From the NCBI GenBank assembly GCA_022560615.1, contig JADFSR010000037.1, forward strand, positions 1 through 35,739: a stretch of 35,739 bases of DNA, read 5' to 3'. Below are positions 14,642 to 22,694 of the stretch, piece by piece. The DNA is from Gemmatimonadota bacterium. Its GTDB lineage: Bacteria; Gemmatimonadota; Gemmatimonadetes; Longimicrobiales; Gaopeijiaceae. Position numbers and translations under genes: made by a program. The notes beneath the pieces were generated by a model that had not been told where the DNA came from, searched no databases, and saw only the letters and a program-made list of their open reading frames with translations. How positions within the stretch are numbered: the first letter of the stretch is position 1; every line of letters starts with the position of its first letter.

Positions 14642-15436
14642 ATGTATATGATGAGACGTACGCATCGCTCTGTGGCGGCCCGCGTCGTGTTGACGATGGC
14701 CGCCGCTGTCACGCTCGGATCCTGCGCGACGAAGGGTGACCTTCGCGATCTGCAGAGAGAGATCCGCATGCTGGCGGCACGGCAAGACACGCTGCTGACG
14801 CAGTTGCGCGTGGAGACCTTGTCCACTCAGGACAGCGTGCGCACCCAGTCCGATCAGATCTTCGACTTCCGCGGCGAGATCACTCGCCAGCTCCGTGAGA
14901 TCGGCCGGACGCTCGCGACGATCGAGGCGCTCGCTGGCCAGAACCAGCAGGCCATCGCCGGCGTTCGAGACCAGCTGGCGAATCTGCGCCGTGCCGAGCG
15001 AGCGCCGCCGCCGATCGCCACCGATGATGCGACGCAGGCGCTCGTGCGGGGCGGCGGTGGCGGCGACCCGGCGGAGCTGTACCGTGCGGCCCAGGAGCAG
15101 ATGTCGCGTGGTTTGCTGAACACAGCGCGCCAGGCGTTCGAGGGGTTCCTCGCGCGACACCCGAACCATGAGCTCGCGCCGGACGCGCACTACTTTCTGG
15201 CCGACATCCTGTACCAGCAGGAGAACTTCGAGGATGCGCTCGAGGCGTTCCAGGAAGTCCAGGCGCGGTTCCCGACGGCGGCTCGCGTTCCTGATTCGTT
15301 GTACAGGATCGCTCTGATCCAGATCGAGATGGACGACATGGACGACGCCGAGCAGACGTTGGAGCGCATCGTGAACACCTACCCCGGGACGATCACCGCG
15401 GAGCTCGCGGGGGACAAGCTCGACGAGATTCGGTGA
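14642..15436 (+). CDS. cpoB: Cell-division coordinator CpoB (YbgF) lipoprotein-like protein
   Basis: CpoB/YbgF links the Tol machine with peptidoglycan synthesis at the septum. The 264-residue product has an N-terminal signal with a lipobox (VTLGSC), so it may be a lipoprotein, whereas E. coli CpoB is soluble. A heptad-rich coiled coil follows (about residues 35-115, LRDLQREIRMLAARQDTLL and similar). The C-terminal TPR domain contains ELYRAAQEQMSRGLLNTARQAFEGFLARHPNHELAPDAHYFLADILYQQENFEDALEAF. In-frame ATGs at 14642, 14648 and 14651 compete for one ribosome-binding site, and the true start is uncertain by three codons. It completes the tol cluster. Confidence 0.88.
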   Translation: MYMMRRTHRSVAARVVLTMAAAVTLGSCATKGDLRDLQREIRMLAARQDTLLTQLRVETLSTQDSVRTQSDQIFDFRGEITRQLREIGRTLATIEALAGQNQQAIAGVRDQLANLRRAERAPPPIATDDATQALVRGGGGGDPAELYRAAQEQMSRGLLNTARQAFEGFLARHPNHELAPDAHYFLADILYQQENFEDALEAFQEVQARFPTAARVPDSLYRIALIQIEMDDMDDAEQTLERIVNTYPGTITAELAGDKLDEIR

Positions 15437-15512
15437 ACGCCGTCGCGTGGACCACCACTTCGGGCCGCCGCGCCCGTGAAGGGACGTGCGCCATTCGGCC
15501 TCCTTCGATCTG

Positions 15513-16010
15513 ATGAGATGCCCGCGGTGTGACGCCACCGAGAACCGGGTTGTCGATACGCGGGCGAGCCGGGGTGGCCGCGCGGTGCGCAGGCGCAGGG
15601 AGTGCACGGTCTGCGATGCGCGCTTCACGACCTACGAGTACATCGAAGAGCGTCCCGTCCAGGTCCTCAAGCGCTCCGGCGCGGTCGAGGACTTCGACCG
15701 CTCCAAGCTGATCGCCAGCGTGAAGATCGCTTGCGCCAAGCGCCCGGTCTCGGCGTCGGAGATGGAAGCGCTCGTCGGTGACATCGAGGACGGGCTCTCA
15801 CGGCAAGCAGGTCTGGAAATTCCCAGCGTGCAGCTCGGCGCCCTGGTCATGGAGCGGCTCAGCCCGATCGATCGCGTCGCATATGTGCGCTTCGCCTCCG
15901 TATACCGGAACTTCCAGGACGCCGGTGAGTTTCAAGAATTCGTCGACGAAATGACCGCTACTCAGAAGCTCGAGGCGCTCAGGAAGAACCAGGTGGAGTT
16001 TCCGTTCTGA
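15513..16010 (+). CDS. nrdR: Transcriptional repressor NrdR
   Basis: NrdR senses ATP/dATP and represses ribonucleotide reductase genes. The N-terminal zinc ribbon has Cys3, Cys6, Cys31 and Cys34 (MRCPRC...RRRRECTVCDARFTTYE). It is followed by an ATP-cone (VLKRSGAVEDFDRSKLIASVKIACAKRPVS...YVRFASVYRNF). Length is 165 residues, typical. The ATG at 15513 is chosen because the family always begins M-x-C-P; a GTG at 15486 would add nine unlikely residues. No nrd genes or convincing NrdR-box pairs were seen in the window, so its targets are elsewhere. The solo end of repeat A lies between it and tatC. Confidence 0.96.
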   Translation: MRCPRCDATENRVVDTRASRGGRAVRRRRECTVCDARFTTYEYIEERPVQVLKRSGAVEDFDRSKLIASVKIACAKRPVSASEMEALVGDIEDGLSRQAGLEIPSVQLGALVMERLSPIDRVAYVRFASVYRNFQDAGEFQEFVDEMTATQKLEALRKNQVEFPF

Positions 16011-16024
16011 GCCGCCGGCAGGCG

Positions 16025-16049
16025 CCCCCCTTTTCCGATCACCCTTCTT
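16025..16049 (+). repeat. Solo right end of palindromic repeat A
   Basis: Six C followed by ttttccgatcacccttct matches the right terminus of repeat A copy 1 except for one extra T and a degraded last few bases. No left terminus or internal module is present, because nrdR ends only 14 bp away. It looks like the remnant of a deleted or decayed copy. It ends 5 bp before the tatC ATG, where no Shine-Dalgarno sequence is visible. Confidence 0.82.
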
Positions 16050-16054
16050 GATAG

Positions 16055-16864
16055 ATGGCCAGTACGCGAAACCTGCGTGGAGAGATGCCGTTCCTCGATC
16101 ACCTCGAGGAACTCAGGTGGCACATTCTGTGGTCGGTGTTGTCTGTGACCGTGGGCGCGGTGATCGGGTTCGCTCTGGTCTACTACCTCGACGTGCTCGA
16201 GTTGCTGATCGCGCCGGTGCGTGCGGCGGCTGACGACCCCGACCTCAAGCTACAGTACCTCTCCCCTGCGGACTCCTTCTTCGTGACGCTGAGGTTGGCG
16301 ATCTACGCCGGCTTCATTATGGCGTTCCCGATCGTTGCGTATCACGTGTGGTCGTTTCTTTCGCCCGCTCTGGATCGGCGGGAGAAACGCCTCATCGTGC
16401 CTGCGCTGTATCTCGGCATGCTCCTGTTCATTGCGGGCATGGCGCTCGCGTATTTCGCGGCGCTCCCCGTAACGCTCCAGTTCTTCCAGAAGTTCCAGAC
16501 GGGATCCCTCCAAGCGAACTACGAGATCAACGCCACTCTCGGCTTCATCGTGAAGCTATTGCTGGCGTTTGGCTTTGTCTTTGAGCTCCCGATCGTGATC
16601 ATGGTGCTCAGCATGATGGGGTTGGTCACGCCCGGATTCCTCCGCAAGAAGCGACGACACGCGATCGTCCTCATCACCATCGTCGCGAGCTTCATCACCC
16701 CTGGTGACGTAGTCATGCTCACGGTCATGATGATGGTCCCGCTCGTGTTTCTTTACGAGCTCGGGATCTTTCTCTCGGTGCTCATCTACCGAGGGAAGGC
16801 GCAGCGTGAGAAGGAACTCGAGGCCGACCTAACGCCACCACCGGGTTCCGTAGAGGCGCAGTGA
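16055..16864 (+). CDS. tatC: Twin-arginine translocase subunit TatC
   Basis: TatC is the membrane receptor for twin-arginine signal peptides. The 269-residue protein begins with the family hallmark EMPFLDHLEELRWHI and has six predicted membrane segments. Conserved SPADSFFVTLRLAIYAGFIMAFPIVAYHVWSFLSPAL and RRHAIVLITIVASFITPGDVVMLTVMMMVPLVFLYELGI are diagnostic. The C-terminal tail is short and acidic. There is no ribosome-binding site, and the upstream DNA is a repeat remnant. The stop overlaps the lptD start (GTGA). The tatA gene is not adjacent but lies at 25451. Confidence 0.96.
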   Translation: MASTRNLRGEMPFLDHLEELRWHILWSVLSVTVGAVIGFALVYYLDVLELLIAPVRAAADDPDLKLQYLSPADSFFVTLRLAIYAGFIMAFPIVAYHVWSFLSPALDRREKRLIVPALYLGMLLFIAGMALAYFAALPVTLQFFQKFQTGSLQANYEINATLGFIVKLLLAFGFVFELPIVIMVLSMMGLVTPGFLRKKRRHAIVLITIVASFITPGDVVMLTVMMMVPLVFLYELGIFLSVLIYRGKAQREKELEADLTPPPGSVEAQ

Positions 16865-19743
16865 GCCGACGGGTAGTGACACGCCGGGCGCTGTGGCTGG
16901 CGGCGCTCGCGCTCGCGACCGCGTTCGGTCCGGCAGGCGCGCAGGAGCAGGTCGACTCGACGCGGCTCCGCATCAGAGAACGACTGGAGCGTCTCGGTCG
17001 CCCGCTTGGCTTCGACAGCGTCCTTTTCGTTCAGGATTCCCTGCGCGCGGCAGCGGCGCTGGAAGGTCGCCGACCGGGCGCGGGCACCGCGGGGGACTCC
17101 GTGGCGGCCGCTCTGCTCCGCATGCCTGGCTTCACCCTGACCGAGTACGACGCCGGCTCGGCGACCTTCGAAGCCGAGGACCGGGTCCTATTGTTGATCG
17201 CGCCAGAAGAGGGTCATGCGACCGTCACGCGGGAGGGGCTCGCGATCGCGGCCGACACCTCGATCCTGTTCGACGAGTCGTCGGGCCTGCTGCGCACGAC
17301 AGGGAACGCGACCTTGACGCCACCCCAGGGCGATCCGGTCGAGGCGGTCACCATGATCTACGACATGAACGAGGCCCGAGGCTCGGCCACCGGCACGAAG
17401 ACCACGTTTCTGGAGGGTGGCGCGCGCTGGCACGTAACCGGGGACATGCCGTTTGCGGCCGCCGATTCGACGTTCATGTCCCGCGCGCACTTCACTTCGT
17501 GCGAAATCGAGGAGCCTCACTACCACTTCGAAGCCAACGAGATCAAGATCGTAGGCGGCAAGGTGCTCGTCGCCCGCGGGGTGCGGCTCTACTTCGCGGA
17601 CGTGCCCGTGTTCTGGCTACCGTTCATCGCTCAGAGTCTCTCGCAGGGCCGGTCGTCGGGCCTGCTCACGCCGCGCTTCAGCGTAAACGATATCGTACGG
17701 ACGTCCGGCGGGTACCGCCGTCGCGTGAGCAACATGGGGTTCTACTGGGCGATGAGCGACTACTCCGACGCGCTCATGGCTCTGGACTGGTTCAGCGACA
17801 ACTTCCTCAGCCTCACGAGCTCGGTCCGCTATCGCTTCAACAGTCAGTTTCTCGACGGGAGCCTCAACTTTCGGCGGTATTGGAAGCAGGACGGCTCCAC
17901 CGAGCTCGCGCTGGACACGCGGCACCAATGGGACTTCGACGAGCGCACCCAGATGCGCATTTCGGGCCGATATGCGTCGAGCAACGACTTCGTTCGTGAG
18001 AATTCGTTCAACCCGGCCGAGGTGACCCAGTCGATCGACTCAGAAGGCGGCATCAACCGCCGCTTCGCTTGGGGTTCGCTCGCACTGGGTGCCAACCGAA
18101 AGCAGTACCTCTCGGACGACCGCACGGAGTGGACGCTGCCCTCGGCGAACCTCTCCCTTTCCACGATCACACTCTTCCAGGCTCCGCCGAACCGCGCCCG
18201 CTTCTACAACAACATGACGTGGTCCGGTAGCTCGAGCTTCTCGCGACGCACCCTGCAACGCATTCAGCCAGACACGTTCAGCTTCGCACAGGCGAACACC
18301 GCCAAGACGACGGGTTCGATCCGGAGCAGCTTGAGCCTCGGCAACCTGTCGATCTCGCAGAATCTCCAGCTCCGCGAGGACGCCACGCTCGGCGTTCCGG
18401 AAGCGTTGCTGCTCATCGGTGATTCGACGGCACCCATGACCGTGCTGACCGGGGCGCCCGCGAGGGATATTGCGCAGAGCGACCTGAGGTGGTCGTCCTC
18501 CCTCAATTACCAGCAGAAGCTCGTCGGCTCGACCACCATCACGCCGCGGATGACTCTGTCGGGCTCGATGTTCAGGGCCGACACCTCCTCGCTCGCGCCG
18601 AGCTTCGTGTCGGCGCCCTCCCGGATCGCGTTCGGAGCAACGCTGAAGACGGACCTCTATGGCATGGGTGGGGGCTTTGGACCGTTCGAGGCGATCCGCC
18701 ACAAGTTCTCTCCCTCGATCCAGTACGAGTGGAGCCCGTCCACGACGCCGACCGAGCTTCAGCAGCAGGTCTTCGGGTCACGCGCGCTCCAGCCCAAGAA
18801 CGCGGTCTCGATCACTCTGAATCAGACATGGGAAGCAAAGCGCAGGCAGGAAGAGGGCGACTCGTCCGTGGCATCGGCACCAGCGCTGCTCGACACCCTC
18901 GGATTATTGACTGCGTCCGGCACCGACCCGGACGGCCCTCGTGGCGTCCAGTCGGTTCCCCCGGTCACCTTGCTCGCTTTGCGCACCAGCGTGGTGCGCT
19001 ACGACTTCGTGGAGGCCGACTCGATCGGCAGCTTCCTGTCAGGGTTCCAAACGACCCGGCTCTCCAATCAGATCTCCTCGGACTACCTCCGCGGACTCTC
19101 GGTTTCGATGGATCACGAGCTCTTCAAGGACACCCAGGTCGAGGGCGAGCTCCAGCGTGAGTTCGCCCCCCACCTCTCGCAGGTGAACTTCTCGTTCTCG
19201 CTCGGCTCGAGTTCGTCGATCTTCCGCTGGCTCAGGGCCGTGACCGGAGGAGGGGGCGGAGATGCCCGCGAACCCGTTGAGGAGCCCGAGATCGTCGATC
19301 CGTTCCTGGCCACAGGCCCCACGGACGAGTCCTCGATAATACCGGGCGTCGGCGCGAGCGGCAGACCGACCCCAACTGCGACGCGCTCGCGTGGATCGGG
19401 GGGCGGGTGGAATGCGAACCTTTCGTACTCGCTACATCGTCCCCGCGGAGACGGGCGGCCAGTCAGCCAGATGCTGACCGGAACGGTAACGATGCGCCCG
19501 ACTGAGAATTGGGATTTGAGCTGGCGGACCGCCTACGACCTCGAGCGTGGCGCGTTCAACGACCACACGATCCGGCTCAGCCGGGACCTCCACCGCTGGC
19601 AAGCGAACTTCGACTTCCTGCAGACCGCGACGGGGAATTGGTCGTTTCGGTTCGAAGTATCGCTGTTGGACAACCGCGACTTGAAGTTCGACTACAGGCA
19701 ACGGAACCTGGACGCGGGGTTTCCGCGGAGCCGACGCTTCTAG
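16861..19743 (+). CDS. lptD: LPS-assembly protein LptD-like (OstA)
   Basis: LptD is the outer-membrane beta-barrel that inserts lipopolysaccharide at the cell surface. The 960-residue precursor has a signal peptide (ALWLAALALATAFGPAGAQE). An OstA/LptA-like jellyroll follows (about residues 90-250: TADTSILFDESSGLLRTTGNATL, ARGSATGTKTTFLEGGARWHV, CEIEEPHYHFEANEIKIV), ending at VRLYFADVPVFWLPFIAQ. A long C-terminal barrel rich in alternating aromatic strands completes it. Only one cysteine is present, so the interdomain disulfides of E. coli LptD cannot form. A Gly/Pro-rich insertion (about residues 796-850) interrupts the barrel. GTG 16861 overlaps the tatC stop. Repeat B begins 14 bp after the stop. 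Confidence 0.88.
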   Translation: MSRRVVTRRALWLAALALATAFGPAGAQEQVDSTRLRIRERLERLGRPLGFDSVLFVQDSLRAAAALEGRRPGAGTAGDSVAAALLRMPGFTLTEYDAGSATFEAEDRVLLLIAPEEGHATVTREGLAIAADTSILFDESSGLLRTTGNATLTPPQGDPVEAVTMIYDMNEARGSATGTKTTFLEGGARWHVTGDMPFAAADSTFMSRAHFTSCEIEEPHYHFEANEIKIVGGKVLVARGVRLYFADVPVFWLPFIAQSLSQGRSSGLLTPRFSVNDIVRTSGGYRRRVSNMGFYWAMSDYSDALMALDWFSDNFLSLTSSVRYRFNSQFLDGSLNFRRYWKQDGSTELALDTRHQWDFDERTQMRISGRYASSNDFVRENSFNPAEVTQSIDSEGGINRRFAWGSLALGANRKQYLSDDRTEWTLPSANLSLSTITLFQAPPNRARFYNNMTWSGSSSFSRRTLQRIQPDTFSFAQANTAKTTGSIRSSLSLGNLSISQNLQLREDATLGVPEALLLIGDSTAPMTVLTGAPARDIAQSDLRWSSSLNYQQKLVGSTTITPRMTLSGSMFRADTSSLAPSFVSAPSRIAFGATLKTDLYGMGGGFGPFEAIRHKFSPSIQYEWSPSTTPTELQQQVFGSRALQPKNAVSITLNQTWEAKRRQEEGDSSVASAPALLDTLGLLTASGTDPDGPRGVQSVPPVTLLALRTSVVRYDFVEADSIGSFLSGFQTTRLSNQISSDYLRGLSVSMDHELFKDTQVEGELQREFAPHLSQVNFSFSLGSSSSIFRWLRAVTGGGGGDAREPVEEPEIVDPFLATGPTDESSIIPGVGASGRPTPTATRSRGSGGGWNANLSYSLHRPRGDGRPVSQMLTGTVTMRPTENWDLSWRTAYDLERGAFNDHTIRLSRDLHRWQANFDFLQTATGNWSFRFEVSLLDNRDLKFDYRQRNLDAGFPRSRRF

Positions 19744-19757
19744 CTCTCTTGTGGTGA

Positions 19758-19915
19758 TCGGGGGTGCCGCGAGACACGCCGCTCTTCGCTCTGGGGATCG
19801 GTAGGGGGGCTCGGGGTTCGGGCCCTTCGTCTTGGTTCGCCGGGGGCGCTGGTTCGGGGCTTCCTCGACGCCGATCCAACGCCGCTGCGAGCGCCGTGTC
19901 TCGCGGCACCCCCGA
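19758..19915 (+). repeat. Palindromic repeat B, copy 2 (158 bp)
   Basis: A perfect 20 bp terminal inverted repeat, tcgggggtgccgcgagacac, spans 19758-19777 and 19896-19915. The inner stem GGATCGG/CCGATCC lies at 19795-19801/19871-19877. It aligns with 5323-5476 in the same orientation. The outer stems differ between the two copies, yet each remains self-complementary. It starts 14 bp after the lptD stop. Confidence 0.9.
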
Positions 19916-20180
19916 CTCGGCTGCTCTCTCCGGCGATGGTTCCGCGGACCATTGAGCACTTTGGCGGGCGGGCTTCGGGGTCGTTTGCGGTGTGGTGTGT
20001 CTTTGGGGTTTGCAGGAGTGTCCTCGTGGGGGGACGTTCTCGCTTTGCTCGAATTCTCCTAAAGCATTGTGTGACAACGGGTTACGTTTTGGCATGAGGG
20101 ATGCATTCTGACTTGTCGACAGTCGTACGGTGGGCTGCTTGGAGGACGGTGGGTCGCTGAGTCGAATGGGAGAGTGGACG
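19916..20180 (+). other. Intergenic region upstream of the lipoprotein gene
   Basis: These 265 bp between repeat B and the next gene contain no convincing open reading frame, RNA gene or strong promoter. The stretch from about 19965 to 20040 is T/G-rich on the + strand, and 20045-20115 is less GC-rich than its surroundings. A promoter for the lipoprotein gene probably lies there, but I could not pick hexamers with confidence. Confidence 0.4.
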
Positions 20181-21308
20181 ATGAGACGCGTGGCGGTGGG
20201 ATCTCTGGTGATGATGCTGGCCCTGGTGGGCTGCGACGATGACTTCATATTTGGTGTGGATGCGCCAGCGGCTCCCCGCGATGTCGAGGCGAGCTACTAC
20301 GCCGGTGTGGTGACGGTGAGCTGGGGGCTAGCCCCAGCTTGGAATGGGGAGGCCTTTCGCGTGTACTCCCGCCGCGTCACCGACGCTGATTACTTCTTGA
20401 TCGCCGAGGTGACGAGCTGCGCCTTCGGGCTCTGCTCGTACGAGGACGCGAACGTGCTCGAGGGCCAGACCTACGAGTACTACGTCTCGGCGGTGGACTT
20501 CGACACCGGGATCGAGACGGCGAGCGACTATTCTGTCGAGGTCTCAGTGCCTGCCGCGGTCCCTCCTCCGGCGCCCAATGCCTTCCGAGTGATCGCGCTC
20601 GACAACGCCAACTACCTGGCGTGGGGCAACGGATCGCGCGAGGCCGAGGACTTCTCGCACTACAAAGTCTATCTCGACGACGGAACCGGCACCGAGTTCT
20701 TGCTCGGTGAGACGGACTCTGAGGGCTTCCTGGACTTACTCGCCGAGAACGGTGCGACGTACACGTACTTTGCCACCGCCGTGGACACGGACGGTCACGA
20801 GAGCTCCGCGAGCTCGACCGCTGAGGGCACTCCCCGGCCTGACTTCCACGGCGAGTGGTTGTACGACCACTTCAGTCAGCCCGCGCTTTCGGGCTTCCGC
20901 TTCTCGGAGGACGAGAACACCAACCCGATCATGAGTGGTACGTCGTTGGACCGGCACTTCCGGCTCGAGGTCGACGACCTGGGGTGGTGGCTCGTTCCGG
21001 GCCCGCAGTCAGCGATCTATCCAGTGGGCTTCGAGACCACGTCTCTCAAGTGCGACGTGGCGGCCGACGCGGGATGCGTCGACGTGACGAGCGCGCCCAC
21101 GTCGGGTTACGTCACCCTGGACATGGCACTCGAAGCGCAGGCGAGCTATGTGCTGAGAGTGGTCGGCAACGACGGTGAGCTCCACTACGGTGTGATTCGC
21201 CTGGATCTGCTCGGCTACGACCAAGACGACAACGCGCTGATGATCTTCGACTGGGCCTATCAGGTCCAGGCTGGGAACCCTGACCTGGTTGAGTCGGTGG
21301 GGCGGTGA
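20181..21308 (+). CDS. Lipoprotein with fibronectin type III-like domains
   Basis: This 375-residue precursor has a lipoprotein signal: MRRVAVGSLVMMLALVGC, lipobox LVGC, followed by DDD. Two fibronectin type III-like segments follow. The first (about residues 30-120) has APRDVEASYYAGVVTVSWG, FRVYSRRV and YEYYVSAVD. The second (about 135-220) has NAFRVIALDNANYLAWGNG, HYKVYLDDG and YTYFATAVDTDGHES. A C-terminal region of about 150 residues is beta-rich and unrecognised. It is probably exported and lipid-anchored, and its role is unknown. The ATG at 20181 is preferred over those at 20130 and 20166 because it starts the signal, with GGGAGAG upstream. A hairpin terminator follows. Confidence 0.75.
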   Translation: MRRVAVGSLVMMLALVGCDDDFIFGVDAPAAPRDVEASYYAGVVTVSWGLAPAWNGEAFRVYSRRVTDADYFLIAEVTSCAFGLCSYEDANVLEGQTYEYYVSAVDFDTGIETASDYSVEVSVPAAVPPPAPNAFRVIALDNANYLAWGNGSREAEDFSHYKVYLDDGTGTEFLLGETDSEGFLDLLAENGATYTYFATAVDTDGHESSASSTAEGTPRPDFHGEWLYDHFSQPALSGFRFSEDENTNPIMSGTSLDRHFRLEVDDLGWWLVPGPQSAIYPVGFETTSLKCDVAADAGCVDVTSAPTSGYVTLDMALEAQASYVLRVVGNDGELHYGVIRLDLLGYDQDDNALMIFDWAYQVQAGNPDLVESVGR

Positions 21309-21341
21309 TGGGCTGAGGGGATCGATTCTGGTCTGGGTGGG

Positions 21342-21382
21342 GAGGCCCGGGCGCCGAACGGCGTCCGGGCCTCACTTCCTGT
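21342..21382 (+). terminator. Probable terminator after the lipoprotein gene
   Basis: GAGGCCCGGGCGCC (21342-21355) pairs with GGCGTCCGGGCCTC (21360-21373) around GAAC, 14 bp with one G-U pair. The tail ACTTCCTGT is only weakly T-rich. It stands 33 bp after the stop and 17 bp before the next palindromic repeat. Confidence 0.65.
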
Positions 21383-21389
21383 AGCTTTG

Positions 21390-21748
21390 GGGAGCCTCTG
21401 CACAAGTAGGGCACGCCGCGTTACGGTGCCACGGCTCCAGCGGGCACCCGCGCAGGGCGCGGGTCGCGGTGCGACGACGGCATAGCCGTCGCTACGGCTA
21501 GGCGCGCCAACGACGGAGATGGGGCCGTGCCACCGTAACCCACACACTGTTTAGTCATGGCACACATGGTGTTGGGCGCAGGGGGGTCGCGGCCCAATAG
21601 GTCGTCTCTCCTCCTCGGACCACCGCCTTCGGCGGCGGTGCCCGCCCTGCTACGACTCGTCGTCCTTCCTACTCTTGAACTCGCGAGATCGGGCACCCGC
21701 GCCGAAGGCGTGGGTCGCGCGGCGCGCCCTACTTGTGCAGAGGCTCCC
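21390..21748 (-). repeat. Palindromic repeat A', repeat A core with different termini (359 bp)
   Basis: A terminal inverted repeat of 31 bp with one mismatch (21390-21420/21718-21748) begins gggagcctctgcacaagtag. It is unrelated to the termini of repeat A. Read on the - strand, the interior has the same left module, linker and right module as repeat A. It shares the inner arm pair (21421-21439/21520-21538) and the 8 bp hairpin at 21446-21464 (loop AGG). At the position of the 761-780 hairpin it carries a different one (CGACGGC-ata-GCCGTCG, 21475-21491). The right terminus ends 4 bp before the ATG of the formimidoyltransferase gene. Confidence 0.92.
21739..21743 (+). promoter_or_regulatory. 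Ribosome-binding site inside the terminal repeat of A'
   Basis: AGAGG lies 9 bp before the ATG at 21753 and is the only Shine-Dalgarno-like sequence there. It belongs to the right terminal inverted repeat, so it would be paired when the repeat folds as RNA. Confidence 0.5.
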
Positions 21749-21752
21749 TAGC

Positions 21753-22694
21753 ATGGTCAGAGTGCTCGAGGCGGTGCCGAACTTCTCCGAGGGACGCGAT
21801 CTTTCGAAGGTGCGTGCGCTCGTGGACACCATCGCGGCCACCGGAGTGGAGGTGCTCGACTGGTCGGCGGATCCAGACCATCATCGCTCCGTGATCAGCT
21901 ACATAGGGGACCCCGACCTCGTGGTTCGTGCGTCGATCGCCGCGGCGGAGTTTGCGCGAGACCACATCGATCTGCGCGAGCATCAAGGGGTTCACCCGCG
22001 TGTGGGGGCGCTCGACGTGATGCCGCTGGTTCCCTTGCACGGTGTCGATATGGTGGACGCCGTTAACGCCGCGCACCGCGTCGGGAGCGCGATCGCCGAC
22101 CTCGGCGTTCCAGTCTTCTACTACGGATACGCTTCCGATCCTGCCGGTCGTGGCCTGGCCGAGCTGCGCCGAGGCGGGTTCGAAGGCTTCGCTGGTGGGT
22201 TCCCCGAGGACCGTCGCCCCCAAGTTCCAGCGTCGGCCGAACGCCCTCATGCGACCGCAGGGGTGACGTGTGTCGGCGCCAGGCGAGTCCTACTCGCGTG
22301 GAACGTTTTTCTGCGCGGAATCAGTCGTGATCAAGCCCGCGAAATCGCTTCGCAGCTCCGTGAGCGAGACGGCGGATTCGCGGGGTTGAGGGCTTTGGGA
22401 CTCCATCTCGCATCGCAGGACCGCGTCCAGATCTCGATGAACCTCGAGGATCCTGACGAAACACCACCGCTCGCTGTCTTCTCAGCCATAGAAAAGGCGG
22501 TACACGCGTGGGGTGGGGATGTCGTTGAAACCCAAGTGGTTGGCATGATTCCGGATGCCCTTGTGCTTCCGGCGGGGCAGGACAGATTACACATTCTTGA
22601 CCTGGAACCAGCCCGCGTTTTGTCCCACCGTGTCAGGATGCACGTGCAGGGACGTCTGGACACCGGAAGGCAGACTTCGGACGATGCGATATGA
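21753..22694 (+). CDS. ftcD: Glutamate formimidoyltransferase
   Basis: The enzyme transfers a formimino group between formimino-glutamate and tetrahydrofolate, usually in histidine breakdown. The 313-residue product shows the FTCD N- and C-subdomain hallmarks: LEAVPNFSEGRD at the N-terminus, DWSADPDHHRSVISYIGDP (catalytic His region), REHQGVHPRVGALDVMPLVPL, PVFYYGYAS and TCVGARRVLLAWNVFL. It matches the stand-alone transferase length, with no cyclodeaminase domain. The ATG at 21753 starts directly at the conserved sequence. The stop overlaps the following TPR gene (ATGA). No other hut genes are present, so its pathway context here is unclear. Confidence 0.93.
   Translation: MVRVLEAVPNFSEGRDLSKVRALVDTIAATGVEVLDWSADPDHHRSVISYIGDPDLVVRASIAAAEFARDHIDLREHQGVHPRVGALDVMPLVPLHGVDMVDAVNAAHRVGSAIADLGVPVFYYGYASDPAGRGLAELRRGGFEGFAGGFPEDRRPQVPASAERPHATAGVTCVGARRVLLAWNVFLRGISRDQAREIASQLRERDGGFAGLRALGLHLASQDRVQISMNLEDPDETPPLAVFSAIEKAVHAWGGDVVETQVVGMIPDALVLPAGQDRLHILDLEPARVLSHRVRMHVQGRLDTGRQTSDDAI

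Noticed and set aside
21309-21752. tRNA-like fold in the palindromic region
   Set aside because: The hairpins do not make a cloverleaf and no conserved T-loop or CCA-adjacent stem was found.
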